DNA from: Thermoleophilia bacterium UBA2241
GTDB lineage: Bacteria > Actinomycetota > Thermoleophilia > UBA2241
Direction of reading: 5' to 3'
Length of the DNA stretch: 12,572 nucleotides
Assembly (NCBI GenBank): GCA_002347645.1
Contig: DDYF01000002.1
Span: 1 to 12,572 of the forward strand
The notes under the pieces were generated by a model. That model saw nothing but the letters and a program-made list of their open reading frames with translations, did not search any database and was not told the origin of the DNA. Each line of letters begins with the position of its first letter. The stretch's first letter is position 1. Positions 1 through 9,900 of this stretch are shown piece after piece. Made by a program: the position numbers and the translations under genes.

Positions 1-1848
<1,848 letters not shown>

Positions 1849-1937
1849 CCTGGTCACCTCCAGTGAGCCTTCACTCGTCTTGCCCTGTGTCTTGGCGCGG
1901 CGTCCCCAGCGAGGACGGCTCGTGCCCTGTTTCCGTG

Positions 1938-1964
1938 CTGCCGCCTGCGCTGGCAGGGCTGCAG
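1938..1964 (-). other. Imperfect stem-loop in the acs leader
   Basis: The segment folds as CTGC/GCAG and CCTGC/GCAGG helices around a CAGC tetraloop, with one bulge and one mismatch. It lies about 90 nt upstream of the acs start codon. No known riboswitch was recognised, and no U-tract follows. The rest of 1862-2042 shows nothing I can interpret. Confidence 0.25.
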
Positions 1965-2042
1965 GGGGACCCGCTGGGACCGGGCGGGAGAGCGGACGAG
2001 AAGGTCCGATCGCCCGGGTTCATATGGTCGGGCCAGTCGGCC

Positions 2043-2071
2043 ACGCTACATCCAATCCAGACGCACTTCAA
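2043..2071 (-). promoter_or_regulatory. Candidate sigma-70-type promoter for acs
   Basis: On the minus strand TTGAAG (2066-2071) and TAGCGT (2043-2048) are separated by exactly 17 bases, a reasonable match to the -35/-10 consensus. It would start transcription near 2036 and give acs a leader of about 190 nt. That leader contains an imperfect stem-loop at 1938-1964. The match is by eye only, and acs could also be read through from the upstream tRNA. Confidence 0.35.
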
Positions 2072-2171
2072 CCCGTCGCGGCCCGTTTCATCACTTGGGC
2101 CAAACGACCCGGCGGTGGGTGGACGGCGGGAGGAGAAAGGGCGGTGCGTTGGGGGCGTGAGCGCGGTGCGC

Positions 2172-2246
2172 TGGTGGGCGATGTTGGGTTTGAACCAACG
2201 ACCTCCCGCGTGTGAGGCGGGCGCTCTCCCGCTGAGCTAATCGCCC
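2172..2246 (-). tRNA. tRNA-Val (anticodon CAC)
   Basis: The minus strand folds as a complete cloverleaf. It has acceptor arms GGGCGAT and ATCGCCC, a D-arm with GCTC/GAGC, an anticodon stem CCCGC/GCGGG around the loop CTCACAC (anticodon CAC, valine), a five-base variable loop AGGTC and a T-arm GTTGG-TTCAAAC-CCAAC. The discriminator is A, and the CCA tail is encoded at 2172-2174. The body without CCA is 72 nt. It reads GUG codons, which are common in a high-GC genome. Confidence 0.96.
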
Positions 2247-2261
2247 ACAGAGGGGGAGCAC

Positions 2262-2290
2262 ACGATACCAGAAGGCCCCGGGGCCGAAAA
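2262..2290 (-). promoter_or_regulatory. Candidate promoter for the tRNA-Val gene
   Basis: The hexamer TATCGT at 2262-2267 (minus strand) is a fair -10 box placed about 15 bases before the tRNA 5' end. At 17-base spacing the -35 position (2285-2290) reads TTTTCG, which is weak. Assigned mainly on position. Confidence 0.3.
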
Positions 2291-2308
2291 CCCTCGGAGG
2301 CCGGCGCT

Positions 2309-2352
2309 CGCACGGGGCCGGCGCCGGCGCATGTTGCCGCCGGCCCCGTGCG
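2309..2352. repeat. 15-bp perfect inverted repeat (stem-loop)
   Basis: CGCACGGGGCCGGCG at 2309-2323 is the exact reverse complement of 2338-2352, with a 14-base loop. It sits between the tRNA-Val promoter region and the decayed ORF that may begin at 2360. There is no T-run after it in the plus direction. In the minus direction TTTT occurs, but 15-20 bases away. It could be a terminator-like hairpin, a structured leader of the ORF at 2360, or a boundary element. Confidence 0.5.
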
Positions 2353-2359
2353 GGGAACC

Positions 2360-2672
2360 ATGGCTGCGGAGGCGGTCGACCGCGGGCGCAAGCGCCTTGA
2401 CGGCGGACGTGACTCAGACGCTGCGCACTGCCTACCGGGACATCGGTCTGGTTGTGGGCCCGCAGATGCGGCGCCTGTTCGGCCAGGCGCCCGGGCGGCG
2501 CCCTGAGTGGGCGGTGGTCGACCTGGTCTCGGGCCAGTGCGGCCGCGCTCGCGACGTGGTCGCCGAGGATCTGTTCGGGAGCATCCCGCCCCATTGAGAG
2601 GTCACGCGGGTCGAGACGGCGGCGGTGCGCGTGCTCAGTTACCTCGAGGGGATCGAACTGCGGCGCGGCTGA
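2360..2672 (+). pseudogene. Probable decayed small gene, frameshifted and stop-interrupted
   Basis: No family is recognised. One frame (from GTG 2409, or TTG 2397) has strongly G/C-biased third positions and reads MTQTLRTAYRDIGLVVGP... to a TGA at 2595-2597. The same frame then continues with the same bias for 24 more codons (EVTRVETAAVRV...ELRRG) to TGA at 2670-2672, one base before a strong stem-loop. At the 5' side a different frame starts at ATG 2360 (MAAEAVDRGRKRL), with GGGGAA just upstream, and loses codon bias near 2397. This suggests one lost or gained base there. Restoring both would give a soluble protein of about 104 residues. Alternatives are a genuine shorter protein ending at 2597, or sequencing errors. 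No function can be assigned. Confidence 0.35.
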
Positions 2673-2673
2673 G

Positions 2674-2703
2674 CGCGGAGCGCGACGGCCGCGCCCGTCC
2701 GCG
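2674..2703. terminator. Strong stem-loop after the transporter gene (terminator-like)
   Basis: An outer helix CGCGGA (2674-2679)/TCCGCG (2698-2703) and an inner helix GCGCG (2680-2684)/CGCGC (2690-2694) flank a five-base loop, with a three-base bulge on one side. It abuts the stop codon of the minus-strand transporter (2704-2706) and lies one base after the plus-strand stop at 2670-2672. It could therefore serve both convergent directions. There is no U-tract, so it is not a canonical intrinsic terminator. Confidence 0.45.
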
Positions 2704-3855
2704 TCACGGCCCTCCCGCCGATGTCGCCACCGTCGCGTCGTCCTCCTCGAACAGCCCCGCGGTGCGGATCTGGCGGACTGCCTCGACGGCGACCGCCGCG
2801 AGCGGGGCCGAGACGACGCCGCCGACCGGTCCCGCGAGGATGGTCCCCGCCATCGTGACGAACAGCACCACGATCGGGTGCAGGTTGAGGCTCGCCCCCA
2901 GTGCGAGCGGCTGGACGACCCACTGCCCTGGGCCGTTCGCGGCCAGGACGAGGACGAGCATGATGAGCGCGTCCGCCGGCCCGCCGCCGGCGAACGCGAT
3001 GAGAACGGCGAACGCGCCGCCGATGAAGGCGCCGATGAACGGCACGTAGTTGGTGAAGAGCATGACGACGCCGAGGACGAAGGCCAGCGGCGTACCCATG
3101 GTGAGGGCCCCGATGCTCACGACCAGCGCGTTGACGACGCCGACGATGGTGGTGCCGACGAAGTAGCCGCGGATGCTCTTCGCGCTGTAGGCGAGCGTGC
3201 GCGCGCCGATCTCCTGCGATGCCCCGAGGTGGCCGCTCATCCAGCGGCTGAGCTGGCGGCTGTCTTTGATGAGGAAGAACAGGATGTTGACGGCGAGCAC
3301 CACGACCAGCACCAGCGTCGCCATGGAGCTCAGCCCCGCCGTGACGCGCGGCGCGACTCCCCTGACGAGCATCTGCCAGTTGTCGCGGACGCTCGTCTCC
3401 AGCGAGCTCACGAGGTCGCCGCCCCACCCCTGCTCGTCGAGCCAGTCCGCGACGTCGCCGGCGGCCTTGGCCAACTGGTCGCCGATCTCCGACGCCTGGT
3501 TCACGACCTGGACGACGATGAGGAGGATCAGGCCGATGCCGACGACGACGACCAGCAGTGTGCACAGCAGGGCGCCGATCCAGCGCTTGACCCCGTGCCG
3601 CTCGAGCCGGTCGGCGACCGGCGAGAGCATGGCAGCGAGCAGGCCGGCGATGACGAACGGGATGATGATGGCCTGCGTGGCGCTGATGAACCAGGCGACC
3701 GTCGCGATGATGACGAAGATCCCGATCGCGTACCAACTGGACGTCCCGATGAGGCGCAGCCACGACGGGATCTGCCAGCGCTCATGCCCGCCGTGCCGCC
3801 GGCCGTCGACGGCGGGGTCGTGCTCCTCGGGCGCGAGATCGGGTCGGTCGGTCAG
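2704..3855 (-). CDS. AI-2E family transporter (PerM/TqsA-type membrane protein)
   Basis: This is an integral membrane protein of the AI-2E transporter family, whose members export small molecules or exchange ions; the substrate here is unknown. From CTG at 3855 it has 383 residues. There is a charged cytoplasmic N-terminus, a hydrophobic pair at about 45-80, a helix at 92-118, an extramembrane region at about 120-170, a helix at 176-196, and a hydrophobic C-terminal half with the family's NYVPFIGAFIGG stretch (around 269-280) and NLHPIVVLF (around 324). The first ATG in frame (3630) would remove the first conserved membrane hairpin. No ATG, GTG or TTG exists between it and the upstream region, while AAAGGAG lies seven bases before CTG 3855, so I prefer CTG. 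It follows the SRPBCC gene by 28 bp and is probably last in the rsgA transcript. Confidence 0.9.
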   Translation of the reverse strand: MTDRPDLAPEEHDPAVDGRRHGGHERWQIPSWLRLIGTSSWYAIGIFVIIATVAWFISATQAIIIPFVIAGLLAAMLSPVADRLERHGVKRWIGALLCTLLVVVVGIGLILLIVVQVVNQASEIGDQLAKAAGDVADWLDEQGWGGDLVSSLETSVRDNWQMLVRGVAPRVTAGLSSMATLVLVVVLAVNILFFLIKDSRQLSRWMSGHLGASQEIGARTLAYSAKSIRGYFVGTTIVGVVNALVVSIGALTMGTPLAFVLGVVMLFTNYVPFIGAFIGGAFAVLIAFAGGGPADALIMLVLVLAANGPGQWVVQPLALGASLNLHPIVVLFVTMAGTILAGPVGGVVSAPLAAVAVEAVRQIRTAGLFEEDDATVATSAGGP

Positions 3856-3883
3856 CGGGGGACTCCTTTCGCGGCGTGGGCCG

Positions 3884-4333
3884 TCAGGCGCGCCGGTGGC
3901 TGCTCACGGATTCGGCGCGCGCCCTGACGGCCCTGCACAGCTCGTCGAAGCCCGCCTGCGACTGCCGCATGGCCTTTCCGAGGAACGGCAGCAGCAGGCC
4001 GGTGACCTCTTCGCGCGTGCGGAAGCGCGACCGTCCTTCGGAGAGGTCCTCGACGAGCAAGGCGTGGTCGCCGTCGAACAGGCCGGGGAGGAACCACCGG
4101 CCCTTCCATCGCAGCTCGCGGCCGGGAACGACCGTGGCGACGCGCGCGGCGAAGGTTATGGGCTTTCTTCCGGGCGCGCGGATCGTGACCTTGAGGTCGG
4201 CGCCCTCGCGCAGCTCTCCGTCGAGGGCGGTGACGAACGGGTTCCACTCGCCGTACCGCGCCGTGTCGGCGAGGACCTCCCAGACGCGGGCCGCCGGCGC
4301 GTCGATCTCGATGCTTGCGTCAAGGATCTGCAC
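3884..4333 (-). CDS. SRPBCC / polyketide cyclase-like protein
   Basis: A 149-residue cytoplasmic protein of the START/Bet v1-like SRPBCC superfamily. These have a hydrophobic cavity for lipids or other small ligands; this one's ligand is unknown. Visible hallmarks are the opening beta strand and IDAPAARVWEVLADTARYGEWNPF (broken here: IDAPAARVWEVL then ADTARYGEWNPF, residues about 10-33), the central strands ELRWKGRW, and a long C-terminal helix ending in RAESVSSHRRA. This is the normal length for a single-domain member. The GTG at 4333 is chosen because GGAGG lies six bases upstream and the domain begins straight after it; a longer open frame upstream is overlap with the NHL gene in another frame. 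It starts 16 bp after the NHL gene and ends 28 bp before the transporter, consistent with co-transcription. Confidence 0.88.
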   Translation of the reverse strand: MQILDASIEIDAPAARVWEVLADTARYGEWNPFVTALDGELREGADLKVTIRAPGRKPITFAARVATVVPGRELRWKGRWFLPGLFDGDHALLVEDLSEGRSRFRTREEVTGLLLPFLGKAMRQSQAGFDELCRAVRARAESVSSHRRA

Positions 4334-4349
4334 GGTGGACCTCCATCCT

Positions 4350-5456
4350 CTAAGGCCGGCTCTCCGCGCCGGCGGGCGTGAAGCACTGGATGCGGTGGTT
4401 GCCCATGTCGGCCACGTACAGGCGCCCGTCGGGGCCGAGCGCGATGCCGCGTGGCCCGTCGAACCGGCCGGGCGCGATGCCCTCACGGCCCCACGCGCCG
4501 AGTGGAGCGTACCCGGGAGAGAATTCCTCCACGCACTGGCCGCGGAACTCGCTGACGAGGACGCGGCCGTCGCGTGCCACGGCGATGCCGCGCGGCCCGC
4601 GGAACTCGCCCGGGCCTTCGCCCCAGCCGCCCAGCACGGCGATGAAGGCGCCGTCGGCGGCGAAGACCTGGACGCGCTGGTTGGCCGAGTCGGTCACGAA
4701 GACGCGCCCGTCCGGAGCCGTCGCCACGTCCTTGGGTTGCCGGAACCGCCCCTCCTTGTCGCCCTCGCTCCCCCAGGTCGAAAGGTACCGGCCGTCGGCC
4801 GTGAAGCGCTGGATGCGGTGTGCCAGCTCGTCACTCACATAGACCGAGCCGTCGGGTCCCGCGGCGATGCCTCGCGGCCGCAGGAACTCGCCGGGGCCGT
4901 CGCCCTCGTGGCCCCAAGCGCGGGTGAAGGTGCCGTCGGGCTCGAACGCCTGCACGCGATGGTTCTGGGTATCGCTCACGTAGACCGTGTCGTCGGGTCC
5001 GACGGCGATGCGGCTCGGAACTCGGAACTCACCGTCGGCCTCTCCCTTACGTCCCCAGACGGCCACCAGATCGCCGTCGCCGGTGAACTTCTGCACGCGG
5101 TGGTTTCCGCGGTCGGCGACGTAGACGGACCCGCCCCCGTCGACGGCCACGCCCTTCGGCTGGTCGAACTCGCCCGGGTCGTTGCCGCGCGATCCCCACG
5201 CGAAGGCGAAGACGTACCGCGTCGGGGCGGCCGCGGCCGATGCCGGCGACGGGTGCGCGCCGGGCTCGTCGCTCGCGCCGCAGGCGGCGAGCGCGTGGCC
5301 GGCGAGCACGAGAGCCGCGCACGACCCGGCGGCGAGGACGACACGCGCCGCGCTGCGCAGCGCCGCGAGGGCACCGGAGAGCGCTCCTCGCCCGGCGTTC
5401 GCGGCGCAGGCGGGAGACGCTCGACTGCGCGGGCGTGTCGGGAGGGGGGGCGTCAC
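4350..5456 (-). CDS. NHL-repeat lipoprotein (six-bladed beta-propeller)
   Basis: A 368-residue exported protein predicted to form a six-bladed NHL propeller. The N-terminus has a hydrophobic segment ending in the lipobox LAAC (Cys59), so it is probably a lipid-anchored surface protein. A short Ala/Pro linker follows. Six repeats of about 47 residues start near 92, 139, 186, 233, 280 and 327, each with GxF, PxGIAxxPDGxVYVxD and NHRVQxF-like signatures. The segment YVFAFAWG (81-88) probably supplies the closing strand. NHL propellers bind proteins, RNA or glycans, and some are lyases; no catalytic signature stands out. The GTG at 5456 is the only in-frame start after the rsgA stop, but it lacks a convincing Shine-Dalgarno and leaves an unusually long region of about 37 residues before the hydrophobic core. 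It lies 27 bp after rsgA in the same frame. Confidence 0.88.
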   Translation of the reverse strand: MTPPLPTRPRSRASPACAANAGRGALSGALAALRSAARVVLAAGSCAALVLAGHALAACGASDEPGAHPSPASAAAAPTRYVFAFAWGSRGNDPGEFDQPKGVAVDGGGSVYVADRGNHRVQKFTGDGDLVAVWGRKGEADGEFRVPSRIAVGPDDTVYVSDTQNHRVQAFEPDGTFTRAWGHEGDGPGEFLRPRGIAAGPDGSVYVSDELAHRIQRFTADGRYLSTWGSEGDKEGRFRQPKDVATAPDGRVFVTDSANQRVQVFAADGAFIAVLGGWGEGPGEFRGPRGIAVARDGRVLVSEFRGQCVEEFSPGYAPLGAWGREGIAPGRFDGPRGIALGPDGRLYVADMGNHRIQCFTPAGAESRP

Positions 5457-5483
5457 GGCCGCGGACCTGGCATGGGCGTCATC

Positions 5484-6605
5484 TCATCTTCCCGGGTCCT
5501 TGCCCTTCAGCCGGTAGACCTCGCGCGCGCTCTTGTGGATGTGCTTCCAGCGCCGCTCCTCTTCGGCACGCAGGCGGGCATCGGTCCTCATCGCCGCGAC
5601 CTGCGCTTCCCGCAGCAGCTTGTGCCAGCTCGAGAGGCGCTCTTCCGGCAGCTCGCCGGCCTCGACCGCGGCCGTGACGGCGCATGCCGGCTCGCCCGTG
5701 TGCGTGCAGTCGCGAAAGCGGCACCCCTCGGCCAGCGCGGTGATGTCGGCAAAGGCGGTGGCGATGCCGTCCTGCGCGTCGATCATCGCCACGGCGCGCA
5801 TCCCGGGCGTGTCGAGCAGCACGCCTCCCCCCGGGAGCGGCACGAGCTCGCGGGTCACCGTCGTGTGACGGCCCTTGCCGTCACTGGCGCGGACCTCACG
5901 TGTCGCCTGCCGTTCCTCGCCGAGCAGCGCGTTGATGAGGGTCGACTTCCCGACCCCGGACGGGCCGATCAGGGCGACGGTCTGACCTTCGCGCGCGTAC
6001 GCGCGTGAAGACTCGATGCCGGTGCCGGCGGTCGCGCTCGTGGCGAGGACGTCGACCCCGAGGGCGACCTCACCCACGCCGGCGACCCGTCGCTCGGTCT
6101 CCGCCGCGTCGACAACGTCGCACTTGGTGAGGACGACGACGGGGATCGCACCGCTCTCCCACGCGAGCGCCAGCTCGCGTTCGATGCGGCGCAGGTTGGG
6201 CGCCGGCTCGATGGGGTGGACGACGAAGACGGTGTCGACGTTGGCGGCGATCACCTGCCTCGCCGACGACTCGTCGGAGGCGCCCCGTGTGAACGCCGAG
6301 GAGCGCGGGAGCACGCCCTCGATGAGCGCCGTGCGGTGCGTCGGCGCGGGGTCGAGCACGACCCAGTCGCCGCACGCCGGCGCACCGGCGTCGGTATCAC
6401 GGCGCAGCCGCGCCGAGGGCTCGGCGCGCACGAAGCCGCCCGCCGCGGCCACGATCGCGATGCCGCGGTCGCTGCGCAGGACCCGGGCGGGCACGTGGCC
6501 CGCCTTCGCCTGCGCCTCGAACAGCACGCGCCAGCGGTCGGAGTAGCCGAGGGATTCGAGAGTGGGTCCGGCGGCCGAGCCGCCGGAGATTGGGTCGTCG
6601 GTCAA
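5484..6605 (-). CDS. rsgA: Ribosome small subunit-dependent GTPase RsgA
   Basis: RsgA is a cytoplasmic GTPase that checks late 30S subunit maturation, with GTP hydrolysis stimulated by the small subunit. The 373-residue protein has the family's circularly permuted G motifs: G4 TKCD (160-163), G5 SAT (190-192), G1 GPSGVGKST (214-222) and G3 DTPG (265-268). An OB-fold precedes them, and a C-terminal zinc knuckle follows with Cys295, Cys300, His302 and Cys308. The length is typical (300-370), with a few extra N-terminal residues. The TTG at 6605 is preceded by GGAAGGAA at a seven-base spacing. It is the first gene of the run with the NHL, SRPBCC and AI-2E genes. The leader carries a candidate promoter, a stem-loop and a 24-codon ORF ending 37 bases upstream. 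Confidence 0.95.
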   Translation of the reverse strand: MTDDPISGGSAAGPTLESLGYSDRWRVLFEAQAKAGHVPARVLRSDRGIAIVAAAGGFVRAEPSARLRRDTDAGAPACGDWVVLDPAPTHRTALIEGVLPRSSAFTRGASDESSARQVIAANVDTVFVVHPIEPAPNLRRIERELALAWESGAIPVVVLTKCDVVDAAETERRVAGVGEVALGVDVLATSATAGTGIESSRAYAREGQTVALIGPSGVGKSTLINALLGEERQATREVRASDGKGRHTTVTRELVPLPGGGVLLDTPGMRAVAMIDAQDGIATAFADITALAEGCRFRDCTHTGEPACAVTAAVEAGELPEERLSSWHKLLREAQVAAMRTDARLRAEEERRWKHIHKSAREVYRLKGKDPGR

Positions 6606-6642
6606 CGCGGGGTTCCTTCCCGTCGAGGCGCCCCGCGCGCGC

Positions 6643-6717
6643 TCAGCGGCGGTGCACCGGAGTGGAGACGACGTCGAGATGACGCGCCTGCGGCGCGCGT
6701 GCGGCCGTATCGGTCAT
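6643..6717 (-). CDS. Possible 24-residue leader peptide upstream of rsgA
   Basis: An ATG at 6717 is preceded by a purine-rich GGAGAGGAGG, whose final GGAGG is eight bases away; this is one of the strongest ribosome-binding sites in the window. The ORF reads MTDTAARAPQARHLDVVSTP and ends VHRR at a TGA (6643-6645), 37 bases before the rsgA start and in a different frame. Codons 9-14 overlap a tight hairpin (CGCGCC-GCA-GGCGCG). It has no signal peptide or membrane segment. The RHLD segment faintly recalls the R-H-[VIL]-D core of actinobacterial sulfur-gene leader peptides, but it lacks their cysteine. It could be a leader peptide controlling rsgA, or simply chance. Confidence 0.35.
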   Translation of the reverse strand: MTDTAARAPQARHLDVVSTPVHRR

Positions 6718-6739
6718 CTGCTTCGCCTCCTCTCCCAGG

Positions 6740-6824
6740 GTGACCTGATGGACGGGGGGACTCGCCTCCCACCAAGGGACGGAGTGTCCGTGCGCCGTTC
6801 TCGCGTGAAGCAGCTCCGTCGCCC
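6740..6824 (-). other. Structured 5' leader of rsgA
   Basis: In the presumed rsgA transcript GACGGAG and CTCCGTC pair exactly across a loop of about 29 bases, near 6775-6820. A second small hairpin, GGGAGGCGAGTCCC, follows. I compared this by memory with SAM, ZTP, TPP, cobalamin, fluoride and cyclic-di-AMP riboswitch motifs and found no match. The pairing is real in the sequence; function is unknown. The remainder of the intergenic region up to 6968 shows no recognisable RNA. Confidence 0.3.
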
Positions 6825-6844
6825 AGGCTCAGCCTCCGCTGGCA

Positions 6845-6850
6845 ACTATA
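6845..6850 (-). promoter_or_regulatory. Candidate -10 box for the rsgA transcript
   Basis: TATAGT on the minus strand is one base off the -10 consensus and stands out in a very GC-rich region. No good -35 hexamer is visible at 16-18 bases. Initiation near 6838 would give a leader of about 230 nt. Toward the plus-strand gene at 6969, the only weak -10 candidate is TAAGGT about 30 bases upstream. Confidence 0.35.
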
Positions 6851-6968
6851 CCGTGGATGGCACGCTCGAGCAGCACGCGGGCCTGCGCGTCTTCGGACTC
6901 GCTGGTCATCGTCGGTGAGCTGTGCGGTCGGGAATCACTAAGGTAGCGGGCACCACCGGCCGACGTTC

Positions 6969-9900
6969 ATGGTGAGTGGTATGCGGTGGTGCACTGACAG
7001 ATCCGGGCGCGGGTGCGCTCGCGCGGCGATCGTCCTCGTTCTGGGGACGATCGCTCTTCTCGCCGCCGCCTGGGTCGCGCCGCGTACGAGCGAGGCGGTC
7101 GGGACGTGGGTCAAGTCGCGGACGGGCGTGACGACGCGCACGGTGACGATCGAGCCTGGTCTGGAAGTGGGACGGACGGTGCGTCCGGATCTCTCTCCGG
7201 CCGAGCGCCTCCTCAGCGCGCGCGAGGCCGGCGTCGCGACGCTCGATGTCGGCGAGTCCTTCACGATGCTCGGTCTCATGTGCGATATGCCGGCGGGCGA
7301 GGGGGAGGTCGAGGTAGGCCTGCGCACGAGCCTCGACGGCCGTGAGTGGAGCGCCTGGTACGCGGCGCCGCTCGAGGTGGCCGGCGAGGACGGGACTTCC
7401 CCGCGAGCGTACACCGAGGCCCTGTGGAGCGGCGAGGGACGCTTCGTGCAGGTCTGCGCGGCGGCGGACGGCGAGGATGCCCCGCTCGCCCTCACCGGCG
7501 TCGAGCTCGTGGCGCTCGACACCGAGGGCGACGCGGGCGTCGTCGCGAGCGCCGCCGGCGCCCTACGCCGGGTCGCCGCCGCCGTCTCCGGTATCGATTT
7601 CGCCGCGCCGGCGCAGGCGGCCGTCGAGACACCTGCCTGGGTCACGAGGGCCGCTTGGGGCGCCGACGAGTCGCTGCGCACCGGCGAGCCGGCCTACGCG
7701 CCGGTGAAGATGGCCTTCGTCCATCACACCGCCGGGGGCAACACCTACACGAAGACGCAGGCGCCCTCGATCGTGCGCGGCATCTACGCGTACCACACCA
7801 CCGGTCTCGGCTGGAACGACATCGGCTACAACTTCCTCGTCGACCGCTACGGGACCGTCTACGTCGGGCGCGCCGGCGGTCAGCGTCAAGGAGTGGTGGG
7901 GGCTCACGCCTACGGCTTCAACACGGGGAGCACCGGCGTCGCGGTCATGGGTACGTACACCGACGAGGCGCCTTCCGCAGCCGCCACGGACGCGCTCGCC
8001 CACCTGCTCGCGTGGAAGCTCGAACTGCACGGTCTCGATCCGCTGGCGAGCGCGAAGATGACCTGCGGAGCGACCGAGAAGTACGCGGTCGGGCAGATCC
8101 TGACCTTGCCCGTCGTGTCCGGACACCGCGACGCCAACTACACCGCCTGCCCGGGCGACTCGCTGTACGCGTCGCTCGCGGCCCTTCGCAGCACCGCGGC
8201 CGCGCGGATCAGGTCCTCCGCGGCGCCCGCGGCCCCCTACGTCGTCACCCTCGCGCTCTCGCAGGGCGAGGTCGTGCAGGACACCAGCGTGACCTACTCG
8301 GGCACGGCGCGCACGGCCGCGGGCGCGCCGGCCGCGGGCACGATCACCCTGCAGAAGCGCGCCCCCGGCGGCGCCTGGCTCGACTGGCGCACGGCCAGGC
8401 TCTCCGCGGGCGGCGCCTGGTCGGTGGCCGTGACCATGACCAACGCCCCCCGCGACTGGCAGTTCCGGGCGCGCCTGCCCGCCGACGGCGCCAACCTGGC
8501 CGGCACGAGCCCGGTCGCCGATCTGCGCGTGACGGCGCCCGCGGCCCCCTACGTCGTCACCCTGGCGCTCTCGCAGGGCGAGGTCGTGCAGGACACCAGC
8601 GTGACCTACTCGGGCACGGCGCGGACGGCCGCGGGCGCGCCGGCCGCGGGCACCGTCACCCTGCAGAAGCGCGCCCCCGGCGGCGCCTGGCTCGACTGGC
8701 GCACGGCCAGGCTCTCCGCGGGCGGCGCCTGGTCGGTGGCCGTGACCATGACCAACGCCCCCCGCGACTGGCAGTTCCGGGCGCGCCTGCCCGCCGACGG
8801 GCTCGCCAACCTGGCCGGCACGAGCCCGGTCGCCGATCTGCGCGTCACGGCGCCCGCGGCCCCCTACGTCGTCACCCTGGCGCTCTCGCAGGGCGAGGTC
8901 GTGAAGGACACCAGCGTGACCTACTCGGGCACGGCGCGCACGGCCGCGGGCGCGCCGGCCGCGGGCACCGTCACCCTGCAGAAGCGCGCCCCCGGCGGCG
9001 CCTGGCTCGACTGGCGCACGGCCAGGCTCTCCGCGGGCGGCGCCTGGTCGGTGGCCGTGACCATGACCAACGCCCCCCGCGACTGGCAGTTCCGGGCGCG
9101 TCTGCCCGCCGACGGGCTCGCCAACCTGGCCGGCACGAGCCCGGTCGCCGATCTGCGCGTCACGGCGCCCGCGGCCCCCTACGTCGTCACTCTCGCGCTC
9201 TCGCAGGGCGAGGTCGTGAAGGACACCAGCGTGACCTACTCGGGCACGGCGCGCACGGCCGCGGGCGCGCCGGCCGCGGGCACCGTCACCCTGCAGAAGC
9301 GCGCCCCCGGCGGCGCCTGGCTCGACTGGCGCACGGCCAGGCTCTCCGCGGGCGGCGCCTGGTCGGTGGCCGTGACCATGACCAACGCCCCCCGCGACTG
9401 GCAGTTCCGGGCGCGTCTGCCCGCCGACGGCGCCAACCTGGCCGGCACGAGCCCGGTCGCCGATCTGCGCGTGACGGCGCCCGCGGCAGTCACGCAGGAG
9501 GTGGCCTTCTCGATCAGCGGACGCGGCTGGGGTCACGGCGTCGGCATGTCTCAATGGGGCGCCCGCGGTCTCGCGGCGCAGGGTTCCGACTACAAAGCCG
9601 TCCTGAAGCACTACTACACGGGCGTCGGCTTCGCCGACGTGGGCAAGCCCACCGTGCGCGTCCTCCTGCGCGCCGGCCTCACCGTCGTGAAGCTCACGTG
9701 CCTCGAGCCGTTCACCGTGCGCGGCACCGGCGATGCGGTGACGATCCCTGGCGGCACGACGGCGACCACGACGCTGGCAGACGGCAAGTACCGCGTGGTC
9801 GCGGGGACCTGGTCGCGCGACTTCGGTGCCGCGCTGACGTTCGCGCCCACGAAGGGTCAGCTCACGGTGCTCACCGCGACCGATGCCGGCATCGTCGGGT

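Noticed and set aside
2452..3927. Plus-strand open frame of 491 codons opposite the transporter
   Set aside because: Acidic, Asp/Arg-rich antisense product with no domain; the minus strand encodes a convincing membrane protein.
3876..6008. Plus-strand open frame of 710 codons
   Set aside because: It crosses the antisense of three recognisable genes and has no motif of its own.
6740..6850. Known riboswitch upstream of rsgA
   Set aside because: Hairpins are present, but none of the conserved core sequences I know (SAM, ZTP, TPP, cobalamin, fluoride, c-di-AMP) could be placed.
8223..9476. CRISPR or mobile-element interpretation of the repeats
   Set aside because: Units are 312/315 bp, contiguous without spacers, and in frame within one protein.
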